From: Pelotomaculum isophthalicicum JI | GTDB taxonomy: Bacteria; Bacillota; Desulfotomaculia; Desulfotomaculales; Pelotomaculaceae | Direction: 5' to 3' | Assembly (NCBI RefSeq): GCF_029478095.1 | Contig: NZ_JAKOAV010000021.1 | Span: 1-64,000, forward strand | DNA length: 64,000 bases | Shown here: positions 44,775-54,497 of the stretch, piece by piece | Position numbering within the stretch: the first letter of the stretch is position 1 | Layout: each line of letters begins with the position of its first letter | The notes under the pieces: generated by a model | What the model was told of the DNA's origin: nothing | Seen by the model: only the letters and a program-made list of their open reading frames with translations | The model's database searches: none | Translations under genes and position numbers: made by a program

Positions 44775-45761
44775 CTATTCGTTAAACACAACCTCCCGCA
44801 CCTCTTTCATGGTCTCAACAGCCTTGGCTTTGGCCTTCCGCGCTCCTTCGGCGAGAATCTCATCGACATAACCCGGCCGTTTTAATATCTCCGCCCGCCG
44901 CTCTCTAATGGGAGCCATTACCTCCTCGATGCTTGCGGCGAGCAATTTTTTACAAGCTACGCAACCAGTCCTGCCGCCTCGGCATTCATCTTCCAAGCCA
45001 GCCAGCTTGTCTGCCGCGTAAATACTGTGATACTCATGGACAATACATACTTCCGGGTGGCCCGGGTCGGTCTTGCGAATTCGGGCCGGGTCGGTAATCA
45101 TGGCGTTAACCCTTTCTTTTATTAAATCCGGCTCTGCGCCTAGCGCAATATCGTTATGATAGCTCTTGCTCATTTTGCGGCCGTCGATGCCCGGCAGCAA
45201 CGGCACCCTGGCCACAAGACCTTGCGGTTCGGGAAATACCGGACGGTACAGGTAATTAAACCGGCGGGCTACTTCACGGCACAACTCCAGGTGTGGCAAC
45301 TGATCCTCCCCAACCGGCACCGCGTCAGCTTTATACAATAGAATATCCGCCGCCTGGAGCAATGGGTATCCGAGAAAGCCGTAAGTATTGATGTCCTTTC
45401 CCTGTTCTTTCAGCTGCTGCACCTGGTCCTTAAAAGTCGGCACCCGCTCCAGCCAGGATAAAGGTGTAATCATGGAAAAAATCAAGTGCAGTTCAGCGTG
45501 CTCCAGTATATCAGACTGGACAAAAATCACGCTTTTTTCCGGATCCAGCCCCACAGCCAGCCAGTCCGTCACCATCTCTCTTATGTTTTTCCTCATGGAC
45601 GAGTTATCTTCAAATGACGTGCTGAGAGCATGCCAGTCTGCAACAAAATAATAGCAATCATATTCGCTCTGCAACCTGGCCCAATTTTCCAAAACATACA
45701 GGTGGCCAAGGTGCAGCTTGCCCGTTGGACGCATACCACTGACAATAATTCCTTTCGACAT
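44775..45761 (-). CDS. trpS: tryptophanyl-tRNA synthetase
   Basis: About 328 residues from ATG 45761, which follows GGGAGAGG; eight more upstream codons are open. Class I signatures are GMRPTGKLHLGHLYVLEN (HIGH region) and GRKMSKSYHND (KMSKS). The tail contains VACKKLLAASIEEVMAPIRERR. The gene is 25 bp after the site-2 protease gene, so it is probably read from an upstream operon promoter. I see no T-box leader. Confidence 0.96.
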   Translation of the reverse strand: MSKGIIVSGMRPTGKLHLGHLYVLENWARLQSEYDCYYFVADWHALSTSFEDNSSMRKNIREMVTDWLAVGLDPEKSVIFVQSDILEHAELHLIFSMITPLSWLERVPTFKDQVQQLKEQGKDINTYGFLGYPLLQAADILLYKADAVPVGEDQLPHLELCREVARRFNYLYRPVFPEPQGLVARVPLLPGIDGRKMSKSYHNDIALGAEPDLIKERVNAMITDPARIRKTDPGHPEVCIVHEYHSIYAADKLAGLEDECRGGRTGCVACKKLLAASIEEVMAPIRERRAEILKRPGYVDEILAEGARKAKAKAVETMKEVREVVFNE

Positions 45762-45786
45762 TGTTACCTCTCCCTTCTCTTTCACA

Positions 45787-46419
45787 TCACATCACCAGGC
45801 GGGAAACAGCTCTCGCCAGCGCGCCTAACAAACTATAAATCGGGTTAACTAAAATCTTAAATACAATACCAATCAACCCGGTAAAAACAAGTAATATCAA
45901 TACTATCGACCCATATTGCTCAAGCTGGTACAACCACTCCTGCCGTCCCGGCAAAATGCCGGCCAGGATCTTTGAACCATCCAGCGGCGGGATCGGAATT
46001 ATATTAAATACCGCCAAAACCACGTTGATTTGAATCATATACTGCATAATCTCTCTGAAATAAGGCAGGTTCAAACCAACCAGGGCACCGAAAACAATTG
46101 CTGAAATGACGGCCAGCAGCATATTCATCACCGGGCCGGCCAGGGCTACCAGCAACATGCCCTGTCTTTGATCAACCTTTAAATTATAGGGATTTACGGG
46201 CACCGGTTTGGCCCAGCCAAAACCCGCGAAAAACAAAAGAAGCAGACCAATCGGATCTATATGAGCCACCGGGTTGATCGTGAGGCGCCCCTGATAACGG
46301 GCGGTCCGGTCACCAAGCCGGTCGGCCGTCCAACCGTGGGCATACTCATGGAAGGTCAAACCTAAAACAATAGCCGGCAGCATCAAAGCTATATCATTTA
46401 GACTGGGGAAATTAAACAT
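45787..46419 (-). CDS. M50 site-2 protease family membrane metalloprotease
   Basis: 210 residues, about five membrane segments. The zinc motif HEYAH is in LGLTFHEYAHGWTADRLGD, and the third ligand is in IIPIPPLDGSKIL. No PDZ or CBS domain is present, which places it in the short, Rv1417-like branch of unknown substrates. Its start overlaps the end of the CCA transferase gene by 8 bp. Confidence 0.92.
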   Translation of the reverse strand: MFNFPSLNDIALMLPAIVLGLTFHEYAHGWTADRLGDRTARYQGRLTINPVAHIDPIGLLLLFFAGFGWAKPVPVNPYNLKVDQRQGMLLVALAGPVMNMLLAVISAIVFGALVGLNLPYFREIMQYMIQINVVLAVFNIIPIPPLDGSKILAGILPGRQEWLYQLEQYGSIVLILLVFTGLIGIVFKILVNPIYSLLGALARAVSRLVM

Positions 46420-49057
46420 TATCTTTCGCTCCTTCGAAATTTACAAGGTACTTCTTGACGTAATTCATCTCTTCCTGCCTGTTACAGATTACTCCATCCA
46501 GGCGAGCCTGCCACAGCGCTTCCATTGCCCTTTTATATTGTTTCCCCGGCTCATACCCAAGCAGCCGCAAGTCCTTTCCATTAATTTGAGGTTTATTGTA
46601 AAAAACAGCGTTAAGCACATGCCGAAAACGTTTTTTTACCGAATTGCCGGTGAGATAACATAATATCAATGGGTAAATCTCCCCGGGTACCGATTTCACC
46701 TGTCTGGCCAGTTCACTCATGGTAACTCCAAAAGGTTCTTGCAGTTTTTTCAAAATACTGCGCCAACCACCCAGCGCGGCCGCTACTTTATTCGTCTGGC
46801 GCTTGCTTAAATGGTAACGCCGGCAAACCTCGGACGCTACGGTCCAGTCCGAAAAATGCAGCACCGCCAGAAAGTAAATCATCCATATCTCACTAGGTTC
46901 TACTACATTCCAATAGCGCAGGGTTCTCAATGACCGCGTGATTTTATCGAGAACCGGCCGTACCTTTTCGGGTTCTACTCCCGGAAATAAAGACGGCCAC
47001 AGCTGAAGCTCCATAAAGCGGGCTAGCACCAGTCCAGGCCTCGGTTCCAGAAAGACATGTTTTAGTTCTTCCCAAATTCGCTCCGTGGAAACCCTGGCCA
47101 GCATATTATTGTGCATTGCTTCCCTCGCCAGTTTAAGCGTATGTGACTCCAGGCTCATATAATAGCGCTGCTCAAATCTCACCGCCCGTAATATACGCAC
47201 GGGATCTTCCACGAAGCTCAAATTGTGCAACACCCGGATAAGACCGCGCTCCAGATCTTCCCTGCCGCCAAAGTAGTCAACTACATCACCGAAGCTTTCT
47301 TTATTAATCGAAACTGCCATCGCATTGATGGTAAAGTCACGGCGGTACAGATCCTGATGCAATGATGAAGCCTCCACTTGGGGCATAGCCGCCGGGTATT
47401 GATAAAATTCAGTCCTTGATGTGGTTACGTCTACCTGCCTGCCGTCAGGAAACAATATTTTTGCCGTCCCGAACTGATTATGTTCACGCAACCGCCCCTG
47501 ATGCTCTTTGCTAATGGCCCGCGCCAGTTCAATACCGTCCCCTTCCACAACCAAATCAATATCCAGGCACTCTATGCCCAGCAGCAGGTCGCGGACTATT
47601 CCACCGGCGGCGTATACCTTGGCTCCCATAGACAGGGCTTTTTCACCCGCCCATTTTAATATCTCCATATAATCAGCCGGCAGGTTATGGTACATTAATT
47701 CCTGTATATTCACAGGTGACATTACTTGAACGCGCCCCGTCTTAACCATCCGGAAACGGCTTGGTTCACCGCCGCCATGGAGAGTGCGCAGAACATCCGA
47801 GCGGGTAACGATCCCCACTAACTTCCCATCTTCGATCACCGGAAGCCGGCCGATATCATACTCAATCATTAAGTCACGCACTACCGAAGCCGGCGCTTGC
47901 GGACCGACTGACACCAGTTTACTGGTCATAAACGCCTTAACTGGGGCGTGCCCCAGACCATGATGAGCCGCTTTTTCCACATCGCGACGGGAGATGATTC
48001 CTACCATGCGGCCGTTTTCTACTACCGGCAAGCCGGTATGACCGTAGCGCAGCATAACTTTTTCCGCTTCATTAATAACCGTTTCAGGTGTAATTGTCTT
48101 GACCGGGCTGTTCATAATAGCTGACGCTGTAACCGGCGGCCTTACTTTTAAATGGATAGCATCCAATAGCTTACCGGTCACGTCTTCCACACTAGCTTTT
48201 TTTATTGAGGCCGAAGCTGCGGCGTTATGGCCCCGGCCGCCTAGGATGCCCAGTATTTCTCTAACATTTACTTCCGGCACACTGCTCCGGGCGACTATAT
48301 GGACCCGGTCATCCATCTCCACCACGGTAAAAACCGCGTCCGGCCGGTCAAATTCAGCAAGTTTATGGGTTAAGGCGGCGAGTCCGCCAACAAATTCATC
48401 AACATTCCCTTTGGCGATTAATAATTTCATCCCGTTGACTTGAATATGTTCCGCCGAAGATAGCAGATCTCTCAAGAGTATGCGCTGGTCAACAGTAAAC
48501 GGCCGGTCTAGGAATTCCGCCACAACAGCCAGGTTCGCGCCGTTAGAGAGCAAGTAGGCTACCGCGTCCGCGTCTCTGGCTGTTGTGCCGGAATAGACCA
48601 GTGAACCGGTATCCTGGTAAATACCAAGAGCGAGTATAGTCGCTTCCAGCGGTGTAATCTCCAGTCCCCGCTCCCTAATCTTTTCCACCAGCAAGGTGGT
48701 TGCGGCCCCGACCATTTCCACCACTTCGACCGTACCCGATACGTCACCGGCTTCTCTCGGGTGGTGATCGTAAATATGTATTTCAACACCCGGCTTCTTA
48801 AGAATAACAGCCATATTGGCCAGCCTTCCGGGAGACTTGGTATCCACCAGAACCAACCGCTCAACCAGAACCGGCTTTATATCCCTGGCCGATTTTATGT
48901 CAAGGGCATCTTTATGTAAAGCCATAAAAGCTTCAACGCTTCGGGAAAGATTCCCGGGAAAGACCATAACGGCGTCTGGGTAAAGCTTCCTGGCGGCAAC
49001 CATCGACGCTAATGCGTCCAGGTCGGTATTAATATGAGTGGTAATTATCTCCACACT
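46412..49057 (-). CDS. DHH-DHHA1 / tandem CBS / CCA tRNA nucleotidyltransferase fusion
   Basis: About 881 residues from GTG 49057, just after CGGAGGG. Residues ~1-310 are a DHH phosphoesterase (THINTDLDALASM, YDHHPREAGD) with the DHHA1 GGRGHNAAAS loop. Two CBS motifs occupy ~315-440 (MNSPVKTITPE; MTSKLVSVGPQ). From ~470 a class II nucleotidyltransferase follows, with YAAGGIVRDLLLG, CLDIDLVVEGDG, RRDFTINAMAV and FVEDPVRILRAVRFEQR. The transferase end adds or repairs tRNA CCA; the DHH part may have nanoRNase activity. The fusion is known from Clostridia and Aquificales. Confidence 0.93.
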   Translation of the reverse strand, partial: SVEIITTHINTDLDALASMVAARKLYPDAVMVFPGNLSRSVEAFMALHKDALDIKSARDIKPVLVERLVLVDTKSPGRLANMAVILKKPGVEIHIYDHHPREAGDVSGTVEVVEMVGAATTLLVEKIRERGLEITPLEATILALGIYQDTGSLVYSGTTARDADAVAYLLSNGANLAVVAEFLDRPFTVDQRILLRDLLSSAEHIQVNGMKLLIAKGNVDEFVGGLAALTHKLAEFDRPDAVFTVVEMDDRVHIVARSSVPEVNVREILGILGGRGHNAAASASIKKASVEDVTGKLLDAIHLKVRPPVTASAIMNSPVKTITPETVINEAEKVMLRYGHTGLPVVENGRMVGIISRRDVEKAAHHGLGHAPVKAFMTSKLVSVGPQAPASVVRDLMIEYDIGRLPVIEDGKLVGIVTRSDVLRTLHGGGEPSRFRMVKTGRVQVMSPVNIQELMYHNLPADYMEILKWAGEKALSMGAKVYAAGGIVRDLLLGIECLDIDLVVEGDGIELARAISKEHQGRLREHNQFGTAKILFPDGRQVDVTTSRTEFYQYPAAMPQVEASSLHQDLYRRDFTINAMAVSINKESFGDVVDYFGGREDLERGLIRVLHNLSFVEDPVRILRAVRFEQRYYMSLESHTLKLAREAMHNNMLARVSTERIWEELKHVFLEPRPGLVLARFMELQLWPSLFPGVEPEKVRPVLDKITRSLRTLRYWNVVEPSEIWMIYFLAVLHFSDWTVASEVCRRYHLSKRQTNKVAAALGGWRSILKKLQEPFGVTMSELARQVKSVPGEIYPLILCYLTGNSVKKRFRHVLNAVFYNKPQINGKDLRLLGYEPGKQYKRAMEALWQARLDGVICNRQEEMNYVKKYLVNFEGAKDNV

Positions 49058-49169
49058 TACCCTCCGCTGCAATAAATTGCCCCAGACTAAATAACATGAC
49101 TAATATTATATCATACTCCAGGTTTCAAAAAAAGCGACCCGCGGCCACTGACGCCGGTGGATATTCTCC

Positions 49170-49418
49170 ATGCAAGGCCTCCGCTTTGTTCCAATGACTG
49201 CCAATTGTTTATCACAGCTGGTAAAAGGAGTTATAGTAGCGGGCATCAAGACTTTACTGGCACGGGTGGCGCTGAGGGAGGAAGACATCGGAAGAGTATA
49301 TCTGGCCGGAGCTTTCGGAACCTATGTGCGCCCGCGGGATTTGATACGCCTTGGCTTTAGCCGGCGCGATGGCGGTTTTATTGTCCGGAGCTATGTGCCA
49401 GCGTGCGGAAGAGGTTAG
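49170..49418 (+). pseudogene. fragment of a DUF4445 / ASKHA corrinoid-activation-type protein
   Basis: The frame gives LSQLVKGVIVAGIKTLLARV followed by LREEDIGRVYLAGAFGTYVRPRDLIRLG, which matches the C-terminal core of DUF4445 proteins (reductive activators of corrinoid proteins), where the consensus runs KGAIRAGI ... VYLAGAFG ... IRIGLLP. About nine tenths of the gene, including the 2Fe-2S domain, is missing. There is no ribosome binding site. The 387-bp space between the CCA transferase and lysA holds nothing else I can name. Confidence 0.7.
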
Positions 49419-49459
49419 CTGTGGCCCTTCCATGTGGGACCACTGCGATAATACTTTAT

Positions 49460-50770
49460 CTATCTTAGCCTTTCGGGTATCAAGTCATGTGAGACCAGAT
49501 CCTCATAACTTTCCCGCCGGGTGATTAACTCAGCGCCGCCTCCCCTCACCAGCACCATTGCCGGCCGCGGTAAGCGGTTGTAATTCATGGCCATGGAATA
49601 GTTGTACGCGCCCGTGCAAGATACAGCCAGAATGTCACCCGTTTCGGCAGAAGGCAGTTCAATATCCCATATTAACATGTCCCCTGATTCACAACATTTA
49701 CCTGCCACCGACACTAGTTCCGACGGTTGCTGCTTGACTTTACCTGCCAGACAGGCCTCATACCTGGCCTGGTACAAAGCCAGACGGGGATTGTCACCCA
49801 TTCCACCGTCCACTGCCAGGTACTTGCGTATTCCGGGAATATCTTTTATTGCGCCAACAGTATACAAGGTTGTCCCGGCCGGACCACTAATCGAACGGCC
49901 AGGTTCAACTATTATCTTGGGTGCCGGGAAATTATATTCAGCCGCTTTTTCCAGCACAGCTTTCATTGTTACCGCGGCATAATCCTTTACCGGGCGCGGT
50001 TGATCGCCTTCCACATAATAAACTCCAAGACCGCCTCCCAAGTCCAGCACTTTTACATGGCAGCCGGTTTCCTCAAAAACTTTATTGGCGAATGCCATCA
50101 TTACTTCAACTGTGTGGGAATAAGATTCCAGCTCGAAGATTTGAGATCCGATATGGCAGTGTAAACCTTTAAAATCGATCTTTTTTAACTCCAAAGCACG
50201 CTTGACCGCAGCCATCGCCTGTCCGTTCTCAATTACCAGCCCAAATTTGGAGTCGATTTGGCCTGTCCTGATGTAGCTATGAGTGTGCGCCTCTATTCCG
50301 GGCGTCACCCTGAGAATCACCGTGGCTTTTTTACCGGCTTTTTCAGCCAGACTGTTCAATAACTCCAGTTCGCATAAATTGTCCACCATAAAAAAGCCTA
50401 CTTCCGCTTCCAAAGCCATAGCTAATTCTGCGTAAGACTTGTTATTGCCGTGAAAATAAATGCGTTCAGCCGGAAAACCAGCTTTAAGCGCGGTAAATAA
50501 TTCCCCCCCTGATACAACGTCAAGGCCAAGACCTTCCTCTTCCACCATCCGGCAAACGGCAAGATTTAATAGGGTTTTTCCAGCGTAAATAACCTCAGCC
50601 CCATAACTTTGTGTGAAAGAGTGATAATAATCACGACAACTCTCCCGAAAGCACATTTCATCCAAAACATAAAGAGGCGTACCGAATTCCCTGGCCAAGT
50701 CGAGTGAATCACAGCCACCTATTTCAAGATGTCCTTTTTCATTAACCCGCATGGTGCCATTCAGCTTCAT
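49460..50770 (-). CDS. lysA: diaminopimelate decarboxylase
   Basis: About 436 residues from ATG 50770, which follows GGAGGTTGAT; 18 upstream codons are open but lack a site. It is a fold-type III PLP enzyme: the Schiff-base lysine is in VIYAGKTLLN, with GLHCHIGSQIF, GGGLGVYY, EPGRSI and the CCESGD substrate motif from the other subunit. It forms lysine from meso-diaminopimelate. Its 3' end converges on the DUF4445 fragment. Confidence 0.96.
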   Translation of the reverse strand: MKLNGTMRVNEKGHLEIGGCDSLDLAREFGTPLYVLDEMCFRESCRDYYHSFTQSYGAEVIYAGKTLLNLAVCRMVEEEGLGLDVVSGGELFTALKAGFPAERIYFHGNNKSYAELAMALEAEVGFFMVDNLCELELLNSLAEKAGKKATVILRVTPGIEAHTHSYIRTGQIDSKFGLVIENGQAMAAVKRALELKKIDFKGLHCHIGSQIFELESYSHTVEVMMAFANKVFEETGCHVKVLDLGGGLGVYYVEGDQPRPVKDYAAVTMKAVLEKAAEYNFPAPKIIVEPGRSISGPAGTTLYTVGAIKDIPGIRKYLAVDGGMGDNPRLALYQARYEACLAGKVKQQPSELVSVAGKCCESGDMLIWDIELPSAETGDILAVSCTGAYNYSMAMNYNRLPRPAMVLVRGGGAELITRRESYEDLVSHDLIPERLR

Positions 50771-50899
50771 ATCAACCTCCAGATAAACAAAAGCGGCCCT
50801 GGTGTAAATGCCGTAAGGCCGCATTTTCTTCCATTAACTAAATAACTATAAAATCTAGTAGTCAATATTTATAAATTCTTTAGACAATAAAAGTTCTTT

Positions 50900-50935
50900 A
50901 TTCTGAATACTGACTACTGTCTACTGACTACTGAG
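50900..50935. repeat. heptamer repeat cluster after trpB2
   Basis: Five 7-bp units (CTGAATA, CTGACTA, CTGTCTA, CTGACTA, CTGAGTA) preceded by TTCTTTATT, the same lead-in as at 23815 and 31480. The cluster ends 3 bp from the trpB2 stop codon. Confidence 0.8.
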
Positions 50936-50938
50936 TAA

Positions 50939-52294
50939 TTAAACTTCAGGCAACTGCTCCAAAGCTCTTTTAAGGTTTTCCTCCGGCAGCGGGTAATCTT
51001 CCAGTTTTCCAGACAAGTATGCGTCGTAAGAGGGTAAATCCAGAAGTCCGTGGCCACTCAAGTTAAACAGTATTGTCCTGGCCTCACCGGCTTCCTTCGC
51101 TGCGATAGCTTCCACCACCGCGTGATGGATAGCATGGGAAGATTCAGGAGCCGGCACGACACCTTCACTCTTGGCAAAGAGAACGGCAGATTCAAAAACC
51201 GCTGTTTGCCCGTAAGCGCGGGCTTCAGCTATACCGTCGTGAACGATCTGGCTAACCAGCGGCGAATCGCCATGATATCTCAAACCGCCGGCATGGATAC
51301 CCGGGGGCATGAAATCCTTGCCCAAGGTATACATCCATAAGAGCGGTGTGAATCCGGCCACATCCCCGAAATCATAAGCGTAATGCCCGCGCGTCAAAGT
51401 CGGGCAGGAACTGGGCTCTACAGCCACAAGCCGCACTTTGGCGCCGCTGACAATCTTATCATGGGCAAACGGAAAAGCGATGCCAGCGAAGTTACTACCG
51501 CCGCCACAGCAGGCGATGACCACGTCAGGATAAGCGTCTACCTTGGCTAGCTGCTCTTTTGCCTCAAGTCCGAGAACGGACTGGTGCAGGGCAACGTGGT
51601 TCAGGACACTGCCCAAGGCGTAATTTGTGTCATCACGTCCAGCCGCGTCTTCCACCGCCTCGCTGATGGCTATACCCAAGCTCCCCAGTGACTCAGGGTC
51701 TTTCTCCAGGATTTGCCTCCCGGAATTAGTCAGATTGCTGGGACTGGCAATACAATCAGCGCCAAAAATTTGCATCACCGAACGGCGGTAAGGTTTCTGG
51801 TGATAGCTTACTTTTACCATGTAAACGGTGCATTCCAAGCCAAAGAAGTTGCACGCCTGGGATAACGCGACACCCCACTGGCCTGCGCCTGTCTCGGTGG
51901 CAAGCCGTTTAATTCCTGCCTCTTTATTGTAATAAGCCTGGGCAACGGCGGTATTCAACTTGTGGCTGCCGGCCGGGCTTACCCCTTCGTATTTATAATA
52001 AATTTTCGCCGGTGTATCCAGGGCCTTTTCCAGCCGGCGCGCCCGGCAAAGGGGAGACGGCCGCCAGAGCTTATAAATTTCCCGCACCTCTTCCGGTATT
52101 TCGATCCAGCGCTCCTGGCTCACCTCTTGTAAAATTAAAGCCATCGGGAATATCGGGGACAAGTCTCCAGGCCCCGCAGGCTGTTTCGTTGCGGGATTCA
52201 GCGGGGGTTTTGGCAAATTGGGCATGTCCGCCTGGATATTGTACCATTTTGTTGGCATTTCTTTTTCACTGAGTAAAATTTTTGTTTCACTCAT
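50939..52294 (-). CDS. trpB2: tryptophan synthase beta-like enzyme, TrpB2 type
   Basis: 451 residues, longer than TrpB1 (~400) as usual for TrpB2. The PLP lysine is in [15 protein letters not shown]; other motifs are [16 protein letters not shown], the phosphate-binding [11 protein letters not shown] and [12 protein letters not shown]. TrpB2 condenses indole (or indole released elsewhere) with serine to give tryptophan and usually lacks a TrpA partner; neither trpA nor other trp genes are here. The start and ribosome binding site are overlaid by a TRAP-type repeat site. Confidence 0.94.
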   Translation of the reverse strand: MSETKILLSEKEMPTKWYNIQADMPNLPKPPLNPATKQPAGPGDLSPIFPMALILQEVSQERWIEIPEEVREIYKLWRPSPLCRARRLEKALDTPAKIYYKYEGVSPAGSHKLNTAVAQAYYNKEAGIKRLATETGAGQWGVALSQACNFFGLECTVYMVKVSYHQKPYRRSVMQIFGADCIASPSNLTNSGRQILEKDPESLGSLGIAISEAVEDAAGRDDTNYALGSVLNHVALHQSVLGLEAKEQLAKVDAYPDVVIACCGGGSNFAGIAFPFAHDKIVSGAKVRLVAVEPSSCPTLTRGHYAYDFGDVAGFTPLLWMYTLGKDFMPPGIHAGGLRYHGDSPLVSQIVHDGIAEARAYGQTAVFESAVLFAKSEGVVPAPESSHAIHHAVVEAIAAKEAGEARTILFNLSGHGLLDLPSYDAYLSGKLEDYPLPEENLKRALEQLPEV

Positions 52295-52318
52295 CTCACC
52301 TAAAACTCCTCTCTCCTC
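52290..52318 (-). promoter_or_regulatory. predicted TRAP-binding site over the trpB2 start
   Basis: On the minus strand six triplets occur with legal spacing: GAG-N2-GAG-N2-GAG-N3-TAG-N2-GAG-N2-GAG. They run from 52318 to 52290, through the AGGAGG-like ribosome binding site and across the ATG (52292-52294). A seventh TAG abuts at 52319-52321. TRAP (mtrB at 27654-27887) recognises exactly such repeats, 9-11 in full sites, and blocks ribosome binding at some Bacillus genes. Confidence 0.7.
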
Positions 52319-52407
52319 CTAAAATTTAATAAAAATCGATCTTTTTCAAAAACACTAAAAATATTTTAGCTTAATGTTTCTTGCTGCGCAATATTATTCG
52401 TCATTTT

Positions 52408-53385
52408 TTAACTTATCTTTTCTTCCTTGCTTATTTCATTGCTCCATTTGCCACAACGGTCACCCCAGCGTGCGATAACGTTTCCCTGCTCAGCCACTTC
52501 CACTACCTCGCACATATTGGGGCAGCCGGTGCATTCAAAACTGCCGGTTTTGAATAATGAATCGGCCACGCTGAAACCTTTGAACCGGCTTAGTCCGGTT
52601 CGCGCCACCGCTTCACGGGCCAGCAGGGCTGCGCCTACCGCGCCCATCACGTCAAAATGTGAAGGTACGGTCACGGGTAATTCCAGCGCTTTTTCAAAAG
52701 CCTTGGCCATTCCCACATTGGCTGCCACCCCGCCTTGAAAAACCACCGGAGGCAAGATTTCCTTGCCCTTACCGACATTGTTCAGGTAATTGCGCACAAG
52801 TGCCTCGCACAGTCCGGCCAGGATATCCGGGAGGCCGCATCCCATCTGCTGTTTGTGAATCATATCCGACTCCGCGAAGACAGCGCACCGCCCGGCAATC
52901 CGCACCGGCGACTCCGCCTGTAAAGCGATTTCGCCGAATTGCTCAATCTGTATATTCAGCCGCGCGGCCTGCTGGTCGAGAAAAGATCCCGTGCCCGCAG
53001 CGCAAACAGTGTTCATGGCAAAGTCAGTCACCACACCATTGCGCAATATGATGATTTTTGAATCCTGTCCGCCTATTTCTAAAATTGTCTGCACTCCCGG
53101 CACCAGCAATAGTGAAGCGACAGCGTGAGCGGTTATCTCATTTTTCACTGCGTCGGCGCCGACGAGCACCCCGGTGAGATGCCTGCCGCTGCCTGTTACA
53201 CCGGCGCCCCGCACTTTTACTCCGGCAGGCAGGCGTTCGTTTAATTCTTTCAATCCTTTCTGAACCGTAGCAATTGGCTGCCCCTGTGTCCTGAGATAAA
53301 TTGCTTCACAGACTATTCCGCCTTCATTAAGAAAAACTAAATTTGTGCTGACAGATCCCACATCTATTCCCAGATAACCCTTCAT
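52408..53385 (-). CDS. acyl-CoA dehydratase activase (BadF/HgdC-type ATPase)
   Basis: 325 residues. ASKHA motifs are visible: YLGIDVGSVSTNLVF, GAGVTGSGRHLTG, EIGGQDSKII, and VFQGGVAANVGM. The cysteines of the bridging [4Fe-4S] cluster lie in VCAAGTGSFLDQQA and GRCAVFAESDMIH. An extra C-terminal segment has CTGCPNMCEV and DRCGKW. The family injects an ATP-energised electron into 2-hydroxyacyl-CoA dehydratases. The start overlaps the previous gene by 4 bp. No dehydratase subunits are in the window, so the client is unknown. Confidence 0.9.
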   Translation of the reverse strand: MKGYLGIDVGSVSTNLVFLNEGGIVCEAIYLRTQGQPIATVQKGLKELNERLPAGVKVRGAGVTGSGRHLTGVLVGADAVKNEITAHAVASLLLVPGVQTILEIGGQDSKIIILRNGVVTDFAMNTVCAAGTGSFLDQQAARLNIQIEQFGEIALQAESPVRIAGRCAVFAESDMIHKQQMGCGLPDILAGLCEALVRNYLNNVGKGKEILPPVVFQGGVAANVGMAKAFEKALELPVTVPSHFDVMGAVGAALLAREAVARTGLSRFKGFSVADSLFKTGSFECTGCPNMCEVVEVAEQGNVIARWGDRCGKWSNEISKEEKIS

Positions 53386-54482
53386 CTATTCACTGCCTCC
53401 CTGGTTTCCTTTCTCCTTGCCAATAGATCTATAAAAGCTTCCAGCCTGGTCTGCAGGCCGGCCTCCCCTGTGTGTTCATCCATAATCAAAGTAAGTATCG
53501 GTATGTCGTAATCGGAACCCACACCTGGCAGGATACTTTGCGCTACTATTTCAGGCATGCAAGTAAATGGATAAACTTGAATTATCCCGTCGTATCCAGC
53601 CAAAGCATAGTTTACGGCGCTCCCTACCGTCTCCTGTCCGTGGCCGCCCACAAAATGACACAGGTAAGGGCTGGCGGAAGCACAGGCATCTTTGCTGGAA
53701 CGAAGATTTTTAACCAACCCGAATAACAGATGGTCATTCACCCATTCGCTCAAATAGATCGAACGGTCTACTTCAACTCCAAGCAAGCCCAGATGTCGTT
53801 CCAGCCGATGGTTTGAAAAAGGTTCCAACAGAGTATAGATCTCTCCGATAACAGCGATTCTGACAACCGGCGCGCCGTGTTTTCGCGCCACCCCGGCCAT
53901 TATTGTATCCGCCTTTTTCCTGGCCTCCGCCAGTTCAACCTGTGAAGCGGCGTTGTCTATCAGGGTCAATGCTTCACTAAAAGCTCGATCGGTTGCACCT
54001 GGCTTTGCTTCACGGGGCCGGACCTGAAACGCTGTCTTTTCCATCTCGTCTACCGCCAGCGCTTTCTGGTAACCAAACCGGATAGCCTGGATTACCTGCC
54101 ACCAGGACCGGCTGCCGGTAATCTTTTTCATCTTAACTATTAATTCAGAAATATTTTTTTCCGGTGGTTCGAGTACAATTAACTGCATGTCGCAGCCAAT
54201 GTCCTTTAAGATGGCGTGCTCAATCTGAGCGTAATAGCCAAAGCGGCACGGGCCGCACCCGCCGGCCATAATGATAGTGTCGGCGCCCATTTCACGTGCT
54301 TCAATAAAATTTCCCAAATTTAGTTTTAGGGGCATGCAGGCAAATTCCGGGCCATGCTTGACACCCAGGTTCAATGTCTTTTTACTGGAAGGCGGCGGTA
54401 CCACCACGTCTACCTCCAGATAATTAAGCATCGCTTTTAAAGGAATATACAGGTTGCCCATATGCGGAAAGGTTACGCGCAT
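53382..54482 (-). CDS. CoA-dehydratase activase-related protein (DUF2229-like), second of three
   Basis: 366 residues starting MRVTFPHMGNLYIPLKAML. Cysteine motifs HGPEFACMPLKLNLGNF, GGCGPCRFGYYAQ and YPFTCMPEIVAQSILP, plus LIMDEHTGEAGLQTRLEAF at the end, match the C-terminal part of very large fused activase proteins (COG3581-like). The ATG follows GGAGGTAAATA. It overlaps the activase gene and is 15 bp after a related gene, so the three are one unit. Confidence 0.85.
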   Translation of the reverse strand: MRVTFPHMGNLYIPLKAMLNYLEVDVVVPPPSSKKTLNLGVKHGPEFACMPLKLNLGNFIEAREMGADTIIMAGGCGPCRFGYYAQIEHAILKDIGCDMQLIVLEPPEKNISELIVKMKKITGSRSWWQVIQAIRFGYQKALAVDEMEKTAFQVRPREAKPGATDRAFSEALTLIDNAASQVELAEARKKADTIMAGVARKHGAPVVRIAVIGEIYTLLEPFSNHRLERHLGLLGVEVDRSIYLSEWVNDHLLFGLVKNLRSSKDACASASPYLCHFVGGHGQETVGSAVNYALAGYDGIIQVYPFTCMPEIVAQSILPGVGSDYDIPILTLIMDEHTGEAGLQTRLEAFIDLLARRKETREAVNR

Positions 54483-54497
54483 TATTTACCTCCGTTA

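Noticed and set aside
45762-45786. GAG-rich stretch before trpS as a second TRAP site
   Set aside because: Only two to three triplets with correct spacing are present; this is just the purine-rich ribosome binding site.
48099-48443. 114-residue plus-strand frame inside the CCA transferase gene
   Set aside because: It is antisense to well-conserved domains, has no ribosome binding site, and its composition is that of a shadow frame.
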